Below, piece by piece: positions 8,372 through 19,191 of a DNA stretch of 64,000 nucleotides. The position numbers and the translations under genes are program-made. How positions within the stretch are numbered: the first letter of the stretch is position 1; every line of letters starts with the position of its first letter. Origin of the DNA: Clostridium paraputrificum (GTDB lineage: Bacteria; Bacillota; Clostridia; Clostridiales; Clostridiaceae); the NCBI RefSeq assembly GCF_900447045.1, contig NZ_UAWH01000014.1:742501-806500 (forward strand), read 5' to 3'. The notes under the pieces were generated by a model. It was not told the DNA's origin. It saw only the letters and a list, made by a program, of their open reading frames with translations, and did no database searches.

Positions 8372-10177
8372 ATGAATAATGATAGAAAACAATATATAAG
8401 AAACTTTTCAATAGTAGCCCATATAGACCACGGTAAGTCTACTTTAGCAGACAGACTTTTAGAAGCTACAGGAACTCTTACACAAAGGGAAATGGAAGCT
8501 CAAGTTCTTGATAATATGGAACTTGAAAGAGAAAGAGGAATTACAATTAAATCACAAGCAGCTAGACTTGTTTATAGAAGAGATGATGGTAATGAGTATA
8601 TCCTAAATCTTATAGATACTCCAGGTCACGTAGACTTCACATATGAAGTATCTAGAAGCTTAGCAGCCTGTGAAGGTGCTTTATTAGTGGTAGATGCAAC
8701 GCAAGGGATACAAGCACAAACCTTAGCTAACTGTTATTTAGCATTAGATAATGATTTAGAAATAGCACCAGTAATTAATAAGATAGATTTACCTTCATCA
8801 AGAGCTGATGAAGTTAAACAAGAAATTGAAGATGTAATAGGAATTGAAGCAGAAAATGCTCCAATGATATCAGCTAAAACTGGATTAAACATAGATCAGG
8901 TTTTAGAAGAAATTGTTGAAAGATTACCAGCCCCAGAAGGAGATGAAGATGCTCCTTTAAAGGCGCTTATATTTGATTCTTACTATGATAGCTATAAAGG
9001 TGTAGTTTGTTATGTAAGAATTCTTGATGGAGTTGTTAAACCTGGAACTAAGATTAAGTTAATGGCTACAGATAAGGTGTATGATGTAGTTGAGGTAGGT
9101 GTATTCACTCCAAGACTATTCCCAATTGGAGAATTAAGAGCTGGTGATGTTGGATATGTTACGGCTTCTATTAAAAATGTTAGAGACGCTAGAGTTGGTG
9201 ATACTATAACTTATGCAGATAGACCAACAGCTGAAGCATTACCAGGATATAAACCGGCTGTGCCAATGGTTTACTCAGGAATATACCCTGTTGATGGAGC
9301 TAAGTATGATGAATTAAAGGAAGCATTAGAAAAGCTTCAAATAAATGATGCTGCATTAAACTTTGAACCAGAAACTTCTATAGCACTTGGATTTGGTTTT
9401 AGATGTGGTTTCCTTGGATTACTACACATGGAAATAATTCAAGAAAGAATAGAAAGAGAATTTAATTTAGATATTATCACAACAGCACCATCAGTTATTT
9501 ATAAGGTAATAAAGACCGATGGAGAAGTTTTAGATATTACAAACCCTACAAATCTTCCTGAACCAACTGAAATTGATTATATGGAAGAACCAGTAGTAAA
9601 GGCTTCTATTATTACACCAACAGATTATGTAGGTGCAGTTATGGAGCTTTGCCAAGAAAGAAGAGGAACATATATTGATATGCAATATATGGAGGAAACA
9701 AGAGCGGTAATAACTTATGACATGCCTCTAAATGAAATAGTGTATGATTTCTTTGATACATTAAAATCAAGAACAAGAGGTTATGCTTCTCTTGATTATG
9801 AATTTAAGGGATATGTTCAAACAGAACTTGTTAAGCTTGATATATTATTAAATGGAGATGTTGTTGATGCTTTATCAATGATAGTTCCAAAGGAAAGAGC
9901 TTACCATAAGGGAAGAGGAATTGCAGAAAAGCTTAAAGAAATAATTCCAAGACAAATGTTTGAGGTTCCGATACAAGCAGCTGTAGGTTCTAAGATTATT
10001 GCTAGAGAAACTGTAAAGGCAATGAGAAAAGACGTATTAGCTAAGTGTTATGGTGGAGATATCTCAAGAAAGAAGAAGCTTCTTGAAAAGCAAAAAGAAG
10101 GTAAGAAGAGAATGAGACAGGTTGGATCTGTTGAAGTTCCACAAGAAGCATTCATGGCTGTATTAAAAGTTGATTAA
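8372..10177 (+). CDS. lepA: Elongation factor 4 (LepA), translational GTPase
   Basis: LepA is a ribosome-binding GTPase that can back-translocate stalled ribosomes. The G domain has AHIDHGKST (P-loop, about residues 16-24), RGIT, DTPGH and NKID. Domains II, III and V and the LepA-specific C-terminus ([16 protein letters not shown], ending FMAVLKVD) follow. Length 601 is standard. The start ATG at 8372 matches the family N-terminus ([17 protein letters not shown]), but no ribosome site stands directly before it (see the minigene). It has its own promoter and terminator. Confidence 0.97.
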   Translation: MNNDRKQYIRNFSIVAHIDHGKSTLADRLLEATGTLTQREMEAQVLDNMELERERGITIKSQAARLVYRRDDGNEYILNLIDTPGHVDFTYEVSRSLAACEGALLVVDATQGIQAQTLANCYLALDNDLEIAPVINKIDLPSSRADEVKQEIEDVIGIEAENAPMISAKTGLNIDQVLEEIVERLPAPEGDEDAPLKALIFDSYYDSYKGVVCYVRILDGVVKPGTKIKLMATDKVYDVVEVGVFTPRLFPIGELRAGDVGYVTASIKNVRDARVGDTITYADRPTAEALPGYKPAVPMVYSGIYPVDGAKYDELKEALEKLQINDAALNFEPETSIALGFGFRCGFLGLLHMEIIQERIEREFNLDIITTAPSVIYKVIKTDGEVLDITNPTNLPEPTEIDYMEEPVVKASIITPTDYVGAVMELCQERRGTYIDMQYMEETRAVITYDMPLNEIVYDFFDTLKSRTRGYASLDYEFKGYVQTELVKLDILLNGDVVDALSMIVPKERAYHKGRGIAEKLKEIIPRQMFEVPIQAAVGSKIIARETVKAMRKDVLAKCYGGDISRKKKLLEKQKEGKKRMRQVGSVEVPQEAFMAVLKVD

Positions 10178-10183
10178 TAACGA

Positions 10184-10214
10184 AAGCTCAAGCAATTTAA
10201 GCTTGAGCTTTTTT
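10184..10214 (+). terminator. Terminator of lepA
   Basis: Stem AAGCTCAAGC / GCTTGAGCTT, 7-nt loop, followed by a T run. Confidence 0.92.
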
Positions 10215-10390
10215 ATCTACCTAAAATATATTTTTTAAAAGAATATATATTCTTTTAAAGTAAAAATAATAAAAATAATATAATGAGATGTTAGAAAAAA
10301 ATAATTTCATTATGGCTGGATTGCTTTTGTAATTAAAATATTATCTTCTCAATATAATTTAAAGAAATAAAATTTATTGGAGGGATGATA

Positions 10391-10660
10391 ATGTTAGATG
10401 CTTTAATGAGAGACACTAAGATAAAACCAAAGAAGTTAAGGAGAAAAGGTTATACTACAGGAACTGTAAGAAGAAAAAATGGAGATGTGATACCTGTAAT
10501 TTTAACTGGTAGAGTGGTTGATAGCTATTTAGCAATTCATGGTGATCATTCATGGATGGATATTAAGTTAGGGGATGAAGAGATAAATACAGAAATAGTA
10601 AATGTTTATAGAGATGTTTTAATGCACAATACTATTGATATAGATCTAAAGGAAAAATAA
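10391..10660 (+). CDS. Small basic protein of unknown function
   Basis: An 89-residue protein with a basic N-terminal third (KIKPKKLRRKGYTTGTVRRKNG) and a mixed hydrophobic, probably beta-rich remainder (VIPVILTGRVVDSYLAIHG). No signal peptide or membrane segment, and I recognise no family. The ATG at 10391 is preferred to that at 10385 because GGAGGG (10379-10384) touches the latter and is 6 bp from the former. The 170-bp region upstream is AT-rich with a weak hairpin (10226-10257). Codon use and a good ribosome site support a real gene. Confidence 0.65.
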   Translation: MLDALMRDTKIKPKKLRRKGYTTGTVRRKNGDVIPVILTGRVVDSYLAIHGDHSWMDIKLGDEEINTEIVNVYRDVLMHNTIDIDLKEK

Positions 10661-10674
10661 TATTATAATTATTT

Positions 10675-10703
10675 TTGCAAATAAAGTAATTATCCTATAA
10701 AAT
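10675..10703 (+). promoter_or_regulatory. Promoter of the TerB-like gene
   Basis: -35 TTGCAA (10675-10680), 17-nt spacer, -10 TAAAAT (10698-10703), 41 bp before the next start codon. Confidence 0.65.
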
Positions 10704-10744
10704 AGATTTAAGATAATAATGAGAAGTTAATTAGGAGGATTATT

Positions 10745-11182
10745 ATGTTTTTAACTGAATTAAATACAGAAGAGGCTAGTGCTTTTTTAAGTTTAGTAAC
10801 TCAATTTGCTAAAGTGGATGAAACATTTGCTAAGGAAGAAAAAAGATTAATATATGATTATTTAGATGAATTAAGTTTAAAGGAAGAAGATATTAAAAAT
10901 TTATCTTATGAAGAGATTATTAATGTATTAAAAAAATCTAAAAATAGAATTAAGTCTATAGTTTATTTTGAATTAGTTGGGCTAGCTTTAGTTGATGGGG
11001 AATATGGAGATAAAGAAATAGATTTTCTTGATAAGATAGCTGTTAGTTTAGATATTAGAAGAGATAAAAAAATAGCCTTTGCAAATTATTTCTTTAACTT
11101 TAAAGAAATTTATGATTTTTCGGTTGTAGAAGCTGAAAGTAAAATAGAATTGTTAAAAGAAGAAGCAGAAGCGTTACTATAA
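10745..11182 (+). CDS. TerB-like helical protein
   Basis: A 145-residue, all-helical acidic protein. The stretch ALVDGEYGDKEIDFLDKIA (about residues 80-98) matches the DGxxxxxE-type acidic motif of the TerB/DjlA-N domain, a metal-binding helical module first seen in tellurite-resistance operons. A matching half-motif (AKVDETFAKEEKRLI) lies near residue 20, as in the internal duplication of TerB. It stands alone without other ter genes, so resistance to tellurite should not be assumed. The ribosome site AGGAGG is strong. Family call is moderate. Confidence 0.6.
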   Translation: MFLTELNTEEASAFLSLVTQFAKVDETFAKEEKRLIYDYLDELSLKEEDIKNLSYEEIINVLKKSKNRIKSIVYFELVGLALVDGEYGDKEIDFLDKIAVSLDIRRDKKIAFANYFFNFKEIYDFSVVEAESKIELLKEEAEALL

Positions 11183-11190
11183 TAAACTTA

Positions 11191-11217
11191 AGGGGTGCTA
11201 TTAAAGTGCCTCTTTTT
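11191..11217 (+). terminator. Wobble-rich terminator after the TerB-like gene
   Basis: AGGGGTGCT can pair with AGTGCCTCT over 9 bp, three of them G-U, followed by TTTTT. Because of the G-U pairs the hairpin forms only in plus-strand RNA. Confidence 0.6.
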
Positions 11218-11237
11218 GTTTTGGGAGGAATTAATTT

Positions 11238-12362
11238 ATGAAGGAAGTAGCATTATATATTCATATACCTTTTTGCAAGCAAAAGTGCTTTTATTGTGAT
11301 TTTCCATCATATGCAAGAAAAGATGACTTGATGAGTGATTATATAGAGGCTTTATTAATTGAATTAAAAGAGAAAATAAAAGACTATGAAGTAAGAAGTT
11401 TATTTATTGGAGGAGGAACACCTTCGTATTTAAATGAAGAAAATTTAAGTAAGCTAATGAAGGGAATAAAAAATATAAATTTTATTGAAGATGCAGAAAA
11501 AACAATAGAATGTAATCCAGGTACTGTATCAGAAGAAAAGTTTAATATTATGAAGGGCGGAGGAATTAACAGATTAAGTTTTGGGTTACAAACTACAAAA
11601 AATAATTTGTTAAAGGGAATTGGAAGAATACATACTTTTGAAGCTTTTGAAGATAATTATAATTTAGCAAGAAGTGTAGGTTTTAATAATATAAATATAG
11701 ATATGATGTTTGGATTGCCAAACCAAAGTGTCAAGGATTGGACTGATAGTTTAGAAGAAGTGGCAAAGTTAAATCCAGAACATATATCAGCCTACAGTTT
11801 AATTATTGAAGAAGGAACACCTTTTTATAAATTATATAATGAAGATAAGTTAAAGCTTCCATCAGAGGAAGAAGAGAGAGAGATGTATAAGAAATGCAAA
11901 AATATCCTTATAGAAAATGGGTATCACCAATATGAAATTTCTAATTATGCAAAGGAAGGTAAAGAATGTTTACATAATGAAGTGTATTGGATGTGTAATG
12001 AATATATTGGAGTTGGAGCATCTTCTAGTTCGTATATAGATGGAAAGAGAATAAAGAATATAGATGATTTACGAGAGTATATAAAAAGAATAGGTAGTGG
12101 TAAAAGTATAGTAGATGAAGAGATTATAAATACTAAAAATGATAACATAGAAGAATTTATGTTTATGGGATTAAGAATGAATTGTGGTATTGAAGAGGAA
12201 GAGTTTAAAAGAAGATTTCATACTGATGTAGATAATGTCTATAAAGATGTTATTGAAGGTAATATAAACAAGGGATTATTAGAAAGAAAAAGAGGAAGAA
12301 TATATTTAACTGATAAAGGTATAGAGCTTTCTAATATGGTCATGAGTGATATGATATTGTAA
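11238..12362 (+). CDS. hemW: Radical SAM heme chaperone HemW (HemN-like)
   Basis: The N-terminus ALYIHIPFCKQKCFYCDF holds the radical SAM CxxxCxxC cluster (Cys13, Cys17, Cys20), followed by GGGTPSYL and the TIECNPGT motif. At 374 residues, and without the long N-terminal region of true coproporphyrinogen dehydrogenase HemN, it fits HemW, now seen as a heme-binding chaperone. The C-terminal HemN domain (about residues 290-374) is present. Its place between lepA and hrcA is conserved in Firmicutes. Older annotations would call it oxygen-independent coproporphyrinogen III oxidase. No other heme gene is nearby. Confidence 0.92.
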   Translation: MKEVALYIHIPFCKQKCFYCDFPSYARKDDLMSDYIEALLIELKEKIKDYEVRSLFIGGGTPSYLNEENLSKLMKGIKNINFIEDAEKTIECNPGTVSEEKFNIMKGGGINRLSFGLQTTKNNLLKGIGRIHTFEAFEDNYNLARSVGFNNINIDMMFGLPNQSVKDWTDSLEEVAKLNPEHISAYSLIIEEGTPFYKLYNEDKLKLPSEEEEREMYKKCKNILIENGYHQYEISNYAKEGKECLHNEVYWMCNEYIGVGASSSSYIDGKRIKNIDDLREYIKRIGSGKSIVDEEIINTKNDNIEEFMFMGLRMNCGIEEEEFKRRFHTDVDNVYKDVIEGNINKGLLERKRGRIYLTDKGIELSNMVMSDMIL

Positions 12363-12449
12363 TATTTAGAAAACTAAAGAAAAATAGAAATAAAGTAAAA
12401 TAATCATGGTTTTTTGAAGAAAATAGAAAAAGGTGAGAAGTATTTGAAA

Positions 12450-12478
12450 TTGACAAAGGAATAAAGAAATAATATATT
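12450..12478 (+). promoter_or_regulatory. Heat-shock operon promoter
   Basis: -35 TTGACA (12450-12455), 17-nt spacer, -10 TATATT (12473-12478). The CIRCE operator begins 13 bp downstream, at the expected transcription start. Confidence 0.88.
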
Positions 12479-12491
12479 TTAAATATAGTCA

Positions 12492-12518
12492 TTAGCACTC
12501 AAACTTGGTGAGTGCTAA
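12492..12518 (+). promoter_or_regulatory. CIRCE operator
   Basis: Perfect consensus TTAGCACTC - 9 nt - GAGTGCTAA. HrcA binds this site to repress the hrcA-grpE-dnaK-dnaJ operon; as part of the leader RNA it may also affect message stability. Confidence 0.98.
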
Positions 12519-12535
12519 CAATACGAGGTGAGGTT

Positions 12536-13567
12536 ATGGCTATTGATGATAGAAAAATTAGAATTTTAGAAGCCATTATAAATGATTATATTAATACTGG
12601 TGAGCCAGTGGGATCTAGAACAATAGCAAAAAGGTATGATTTAGGTGTTGGTTCAGCAACAATAAGAAATGAAATGTCAGATTTAGAGGATATGGGATAT
12701 TTAGAGCAACCTCATACATCAGCAGGGAGAGTGCCATCTAGTAAAGGTTATAGATTATATGTTGATAACTTAATGCAAAGGTCAAAGCTTTCCATTGATG
12801 AAGAATTAAGGATTAAAAAATATCTTATTGATTGTGCAATGCTAGAAGTAGACAAAATTGTAAAACAAGCAAGCACTTTACTTTCTGAATTGACTAATCT
12901 TACCTGTGTAGTACAAACACCATCCGTTAGACAAAGCTATATTAAGTCAGTTCAATTATTGATGGTAGATGAATTTAATTTGGTTTCTGTTATTGTAACT
13001 GATAGCGGAGTAATTAAAAATCATAGAATAAAGGTAGCTAAAGTTCCTTCAGTTGAAGAGTTACAAACCATAAATAAAGTTATAAATTCAAGATTGCAAA
13101 ATCTTACAATAGACGAAATTAACTTAGAGGTAATAAATAACTTAAAAAGAGATTTCGTTGGATATGATGATTTGTTTAATGCAATAGTAACAGCATTATA
13201 TGATAGCTTAAAAGAAGAAAATTCATCTGAAATATTCATGGAAGGAACAACAAATATATTTAACTATCAAGAATACAATGATATAGAAAGCGCTAAGGAG
13301 ATATTAAATCTTCTTTATAATAAAGATTATGTAATTGAGCTTATTGAACCTAAAGGAGATATTACAATAAAAATCGGTGATGAAAATTATATACCAGGAG
13401 CCAAAAATTGTAGTGTAATATCAGCAGAATACTCTTTAGGAGATAGACCAATTGGTACAATAGGGCTTATAGGTCCACAAAGGATTAACTATTCAAGGGT
13501 GATTTCAATAATGGCTCAAGTGATGAAAGAACTTAATGATATGTTAAAAGGCCAAGGCTTAGATTAA
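12536..13567 (+). CDS. hrcA: Heat-inducible transcription repressor HrcA
   Basis: HrcA represses class I heat-shock genes at CIRCE and depends on GroEL for folding. The N-terminal winged helix reads [23 protein letters not shown] followed by [15 protein letters not shown] and the HTSAGRVPS loop, all diagnostic. Length 343 is typical. The open frame begins 8 codons earlier at 12512, inside the CIRCE site, so the ATG at 12536 with GAGGTGAGGTT upstream was chosen. First gene of the operon and self-regulated. Confidence 0.97.
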   Translation: MAIDDRKIRILEAIINDYINTGEPVGSRTIAKRYDLGVGSATIRNEMSDLEDMGYLEQPHTSAGRVPSSKGYRLYVDNLMQRSKLSIDEELRIKKYLIDCAMLEVDKIVKQASTLLSELTNLTCVVQTPSVRQSYIKSVQLLMVDEFNLVSVIVTDSGVIKNHRIKVAKVPSVEELQTINKVINSRLQNLTIDEINLEVINNLKRDFVGYDDLFNAIVTALYDSLKEENSSEIFMEGTTNIFNYQEYNDIESAKEILNLLYNKDYVIELIEPKGDITIKIGDENYIPGAKNCSVISAEYSLGDRPIGTIGLIGPQRINYSRVISIMAQVMKELNDMLKGQGLD

Positions 13568-13596
13568 AAATAACGAGAAGAGGTGTAGAGTTTATA

Positions 13597-14211
13597 ATGG
13601 AAGAAACAAATAAGAATGTTCAAGAAGATTTAAAAGAAACTACTGAGGAAATAAATGAAGAAGTATTTCAGGAAGATGTTGCTGAAGAAATATTAGAAAA
13701 TGAAGAAGTAGCTCAAGAAGAAAGCACTAATGGAGAAAGTGAAGAGGATGAATTGGCTATGCTTAGAAAAAATAAGGATGAAGTTAAAAGACTTAATAAT
13801 GAAGTAGAAGCTTTAAAAGATAGACTTCTTAGAGTTACTGCTGAATATGAAAACTATAGAAAAAGAACTGCTAAAGAAAAAGAAGGAATTTATACAGATT
13901 CTTGTGCAGATGTAATAAAAGAAATACTACCAGTTGTTGATAACTTAGAAAGAGCATTGGCAGCTGATGGAAGTGTAGAAAATCTAAAAAAAGGTATTGA
14001 AATGACAATAAAGGGTCTTCAAAGTTCATTTGATAAGTTAGGTGTAGAAGAAATAGATGCTTCAGGAGAATTTGATCCTAATTTGCACCAAGCAGTAATG
14101 CATATTGAAGATGAATCTTTAGAAACTAATGTAGTTGCTGAAGTATTTATGAAAGGATACAAAAGAGGCGACAAGGTAATTAGACATACTGTAGTCAAAG
14201 TAGCTAACTAA
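13597..14211 (+). CDS. grpE: Nucleotide exchange factor GrpE
   Basis: GrpE releases ADP from DnaK. The first about 50 residues are highly acidic and probably disordered; a long coiled coil (about 50-110, ending LLRVTAEYENYRKRTAKEKE, the family signature) is followed by the beta domain with VMHIEDES and MKGYKRGDKVIRHTVVKV. Length 204 is normal. It follows hrcA by 29 bp and precedes dnaK by 64 bp. Confidence 0.97.
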   Translation: MEETNKNVQEDLKETTEEINEEVFQEDVAEEILENEEVAQEESTNGESEEDELAMLRKNKDEVKRLNNEVEALKDRLLRVTAEYENYRKRTAKEKEGIYTDSCADVIKEILPVVDNLERALAADGSVENLKKGIEMTIKGLQSSFDKLGVEEIDASGEFDPNLHQAVMHIEDESLETNVVAEVFMKGYKRGDKVIRHTVVKVAN

Positions 14212-14272
14212 TTAAAAATTTTAATATATAAGAAATAAAAACTAGATTTTATCTATGTTTGAGGAGGAATAA

Positions 14273-16135
<1,863 letters not shown>

Positions 16136-16167
16136 TTGTCACAATTAATATGAATCTTATATAATAA

Positions 16168-16200
16168 GAGAGGGAAGGCAAAAGTCGTCTTCCCTTTTCT
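16168..16200 (+). terminator. Hairpin between dnaK and dnaJ
   Basis: AGGGAAG (16171-16177) pairs with CTTCCCT (16189-16195), followed by TTTCT. It likely lowers readthrough into dnaJ, giving more DnaK than DnaJ. Confidence 0.75.
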
Positions 16201-16233
16201 AAAGTTAATAAAAATTAGGTGGGTGAAAAATAG

Positions 16234-17361
16234 ATGGCAAGCAGAGACTACTACGAAGTCCTAGGGCTTCAAAAGGGCGCTAGTGATGATGAAATAAAAA
16301 GAGCCTTTAGAAAGCTAGCTATAAAATACCATCCTGACAAAAATCAAGGGGATACGGAAGCTGAACAAAAGTTTAAAGAAATAAATGAAGCTTATCAAGT
16401 GCTTTCTGATCCTGAAAAGAAAGCTCAATATGATCAATTTGGAACAATTGACCCAGGAGCAGGATTCGGTGCAGGTGGATTTGGTGGCTTTGATTTCTCT
16501 GATATGGGAGGCTTTGGAGATATATTTGATACATTCTTTGGTGGTGGTGGATCAGGTAGAAGAAGAAATGGTCCAGTAAGAGGAAATGATATTGAATATA
16601 CTTTAAGTTTAACATTTGAAGAAGCTGTATTTGGTACAGAAAAAGAGATATCTATAACAAGAAGTGAAAACTGTGAGGAGTGCCATGGATCAGGTGCTGA
16701 GCCTGGAACAAGTGCTAATACATGTCCAACTTGTGGAGGTTCAGGTCAAGTAAGAGTACAAAGGCAGACTCCATTAGGAAGCTTTGTAAGTACTACTACA
16801 TGTGATAAGTGCGGAGGAAAAGGTAAGGTTATAGATACTCCGTGTCATACATGTCATGGAAAAGGTCACGTTAGAAAGAATAGAAAGATTACTGTTAAGA
16901 TACCAGCAGGTGTAGATACAGGTAATGTAATGCCACTTAGAGGTCAAGGTGAACATGGTGAAAATGGCGGTTCACCAGGAGATTTATATATTAAGATAAG
17001 AGTTGCACCTTCTAAGCAATTTACTAGAAAGGGTAATGATATATATGTAGATACTCACATATCTATGGCTAAAGCTGCACTTGGAACAGAAATAAAAGTT
17101 CCAACTGTTGATGGAGATGTTAAGTACACAGTTCCTTCAGGAACACAATCAGGAACTCTATTTAGACTTAAAGGAAAAGGTGTTCCTAGAGTTAATTCAT
17201 CAGGTAGAGGAGATCAATACGTTAAGGTTGTAGTTGATATTCCTAAGAATTTAAGTGATAAAGCCAAAGAAGCTTTAGTTGCATTTATGGAAGCAACTGG
17301 TGAAGCTGTTGAAGGCGAGCATAAGTCTCACAAAAAAGGATTTAATTTATTTAATAAATAA
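16234..17361 (+). CDS. dnaJ: Co-chaperone DnaJ (Hsp40)
   Basis: Full class I DnaJ: J domain (residues 1-70) with the HPDKN motif that stimulates DnaK, a Gly/Phe-rich linker (about 75-115), four zinc-binding CxxCxGxG repeats ([32 protein letters not shown]; about 147-210) and the C-terminal substrate-binding beta domains. Length 375 is typical. The ribosome site is GGTGGGTG. Last gene of the heat-shock operon, followed by a strong terminator. Confidence 0.98.
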   Translation: MASRDYYEVLGLQKGASDDEIKRAFRKLAIKYHPDKNQGDTEAEQKFKEINEAYQVLSDPEKKAQYDQFGTIDPGAGFGAGGFGGFDFSDMGGFGDIFDTFFGGGGSGRRRNGPVRGNDIEYTLSLTFEEAVFGTEKEISITRSENCEECHGSGAEPGTSANTCPTCGGSGQVRVQRQTPLGSFVSTTTCDKCGGKGKVIDTPCHTCHGKGHVRKNRKITVKIPAGVDTGNVMPLRGQGEHGENGGSPGDLYIKIRVAPSKQFTRKGNDIYVDTHISMAKAALGTEIKVPTVDGDVKYTVPSGTQSGTLFRLKGKGVPRVNSSGRGDQYVKVVVDIPKNLSDKAKEALVAFMEATGEAVEGEHKSHKKGFNLFNK

Positions 17362-17363
17362 AG

Positions 17364-17408
17364 AAAAGACTGTGAAAGAATAGTATTTTTTCACAGTCTT
17401 TTTTTTTC
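17364..17408 (+). terminator. Terminator of the heat-shock operon
   Basis: Stem AAAAGACTGTGAAA with its complement ending in eight or more T residues. Confidence 0.93.
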
Positions 17409-17447
17409 TTATAACAATTTTCCTATATATAGTATAAATAATTCCTA

Positions 17448-17477
17448 TTGGACTTGGAAAAACTATGAATATAGAAT
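17448..17477 (+). promoter_or_regulatory. Probable promoter of the siroheme reductase gene
   Basis: -35 TTGGAC (17448-17453), 18-nt spacer, -10 TAGAAT (17472-17477). Confidence 0.5.
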
Positions 17478-17523
17478 AGATTATATAGAAACATAAGAAA
17501 AACTTTTAATATGAGGTGGAGAT

Positions 17524-19068
17524 GTGAACAGTTTAAAGGAAATACTATTAGGTGAAATTGAAGATTTTAGAAAGGTTGGTCATAAGTTTTTAGATGGAGA
17601 ATTAAACTTGATGCAATTTAAACATGAATCAGGTGGTATGGGGATGTATGCACACCGTGGTGGAAAAGAGTTTATGATAAGATTTAGAATACCTTCTGGG
17701 GTAACTGATTCAGATGAATTAAATTTAATTTATGACTATGCTAAAAAGCATAGTCTTGGTGGCATTCACTTTACAACACGACAAGCAATACAGTTACATG
17801 GGTTAACATTAGATGGTGCTTGTGATTTAATGAAGGAAGGATTAGAAGTGAATTTATTTACTAGAGGAGCTGGAGGTAACTTTCCAAGAAATGTAGCTCT
17901 TTCACCCTTAGCAGGTGTTGATAAGGAAGAAGAGTTTGATCCAACTCCATATGCATTAGCTGTTGGTAATCACTTTCTAAAGAAGATTTATACATATAAG
18001 TTGCCTAGAAAGTTAAAAGTATCTTTTTCTAATTCTTTTAAGGATACAGCTCATTGTACAGTGCAAGATTTAGGTTTTGTTGCTGTAAAGAAAGATGGAA
18101 AAGAATATTTCAAAGTTTATATAGGTGGAGGACTTGGAAATAATCCAAGAAAAGCTATAGAACTAGATGAATTGATAGAAGCTAAGGACATTCTTTATTA
18201 TATTGAAGGAATGACTAATCTTTTTATAGCAGAAGGAGACTATAAAAATAGAGCTAAAGCTAGAATTAGATATATAGCTGATAGAATGGGAGATGAAGAG
18301 TTTGTTAATCAATTTAAGCTTTATACAAAAGCTGAAAAAGAAAAAGGTGGATTAGAATTAAAGCTTCATCCTACTGAGATAAAAAAAGAAGGAATAAAAA
18401 CAGAAGTTAAAGATAAGAGATTAATAGAGCAAAAACAAGAGGGACTTTATACTGTATATTTGCATCCAGTAGGAGGACAATTGAAATTAGAGGATCTTAG
18501 AGAGATTTTAGATACTATAGATAACTTTGAGGATATAGAAGTAAGACTTGCAATGACTGAAGGAGTATACTTTAGAAACTTAAATGGTAAAGAAGCAGAA
18601 ACCTTATTGAATATTACTAAGAAGATGGGGGGAGAAGCTGAAATATATCATAGCGTGGCGTGTATAGGTGTTCCAACATGTCAAATAGGAATAGGTAATA
18701 GTCAAGGGTTATTGTTTGATATAATAGACTACTTTAAAGGGAAAGATTATTCTTCAGATTTAATGCCAAGAGTACATATTTCAGGATGTACAAATTCATG
18801 TGGAGTACATGAAATAGGAAAGATAGGCTTTACAGGTAAGAAGAAGAGAGTAGATGATGCTGTAAAAGATGTTTTTGGATTGTTTATAAATGGAGATTTT
18901 ACAGTGGAAAATGTAAGGTTAGGTGAATTTAAGGGAGATATGTTACCAGAGAGAATACCAGAATTTTTATATGAGTTAGCTATGAAGCTTGAAGAGGGTA
19001 ATATTAAGTTTGAAGATTACATAAAAGAAGATGAATTTATGAACTTAGTAAATAAATATTCAGTATAA
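17524..19068 (+). CDS. Ferredoxin-type nitrite/sulfite reductase (siroheme, 4Fe-4S)
   Basis: A 514-residue member of the NirA/CysI fold, which moves six electrons to nitrite or sulfite through a siroheme bridged to a 4Fe-4S cluster. Two ferredoxin-like halves are seen, with FTTRQAIQLHGL in the first (siroheme-binding Arg). The cluster ligands are Cys380 and Cys386 (CIGVPTCQIG) and Cys422 and Cys426 (GCTNSCGVHE). It starts at GTG 17524 after GAGGTGGA. It stands alone, without a flavoprotein subunit, assimilation genes or siroheme synthesis genes, so electron donor and substrate cannot be told; ferredoxin is likely in an anaerobe. Confidence 0.85.
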   Translation: MNSLKEILLGEIEDFRKVGHKFLDGELNLMQFKHESGGMGMYAHRGGKEFMIRFRIPSGVTDSDELNLIYDYAKKHSLGGIHFTTRQAIQLHGLTLDGACDLMKEGLEVNLFTRGAGGNFPRNVALSPLAGVDKEEEFDPTPYALAVGNHFLKKIYTYKLPRKLKVSFSNSFKDTAHCTVQDLGFVAVKKDGKEYFKVYIGGGLGNNPRKAIELDELIEAKDILYYIEGMTNLFIAEGDYKNRAKARIRYIADRMGDEEFVNQFKLYTKAEKEKGGLELKLHPTEIKKEGIKTEVKDKRLIEQKQEGLYTVYLHPVGGQLKLEDLREILDTIDNFEDIEVRLAMTEGVYFRNLNGKEAETLLNITKKMGGEAEIYHSVACIGVPTCQIGIGNSQGLLFDIIDYFKGKDYSSDLMPRVHISGCTNSCGVHEIGKIGFTGKKKRVDDAVKDVFGLFINGDFTVENVRLGEFKGDMLPERIPEFLYELAMKLEEGNIKFEDYIKEDEFMNLVNKYSV

Positions 19069-19073
19069 AATAT

Positions 19074-19105
19074 AAGGGTTGTATCCAAGCTGATACAACC
19101 CTTTG
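19074..19105 (+). terminator. Terminator of the siroheme reductase gene
   Basis: Stem AAGGGTTGTATC / GATACAACCCTT, 6-nt loop, followed by TTTGTT. Confidence 0.85.
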
Positions 19106-19122
19106 TTAATATAAGGCATTCC

Positions 19123-19152
19123 TTGACATAACTTAAATGTAAAGTGTAAAAT
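19123..19152 (+). promoter_or_regulatory. Promoter of prmA-rsmE-mtaB
   Basis: -35 TTGACA (19123-19128), 18-nt spacer, -10 TAAAAT (19147-19152). Confidence 0.75.
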
Positions 19153-19191
19153 ATTATATTAGTCAAAGAATAAGCGAAAGGATTGATTTTT

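Noticed and set aside
10226..10257. AT-rich hairpin after the lepA terminator
   Set aside because: An AAAAGAATATATATTCTTTT-type palindrome, likely chance in AT-rich sequence; no T run or gene-linked role.
16373..16615. Frames on both strands within dnaJ
   Set aside because: Composition mirrors the Gly/Phe-rich linker of dnaJ; no start signals.
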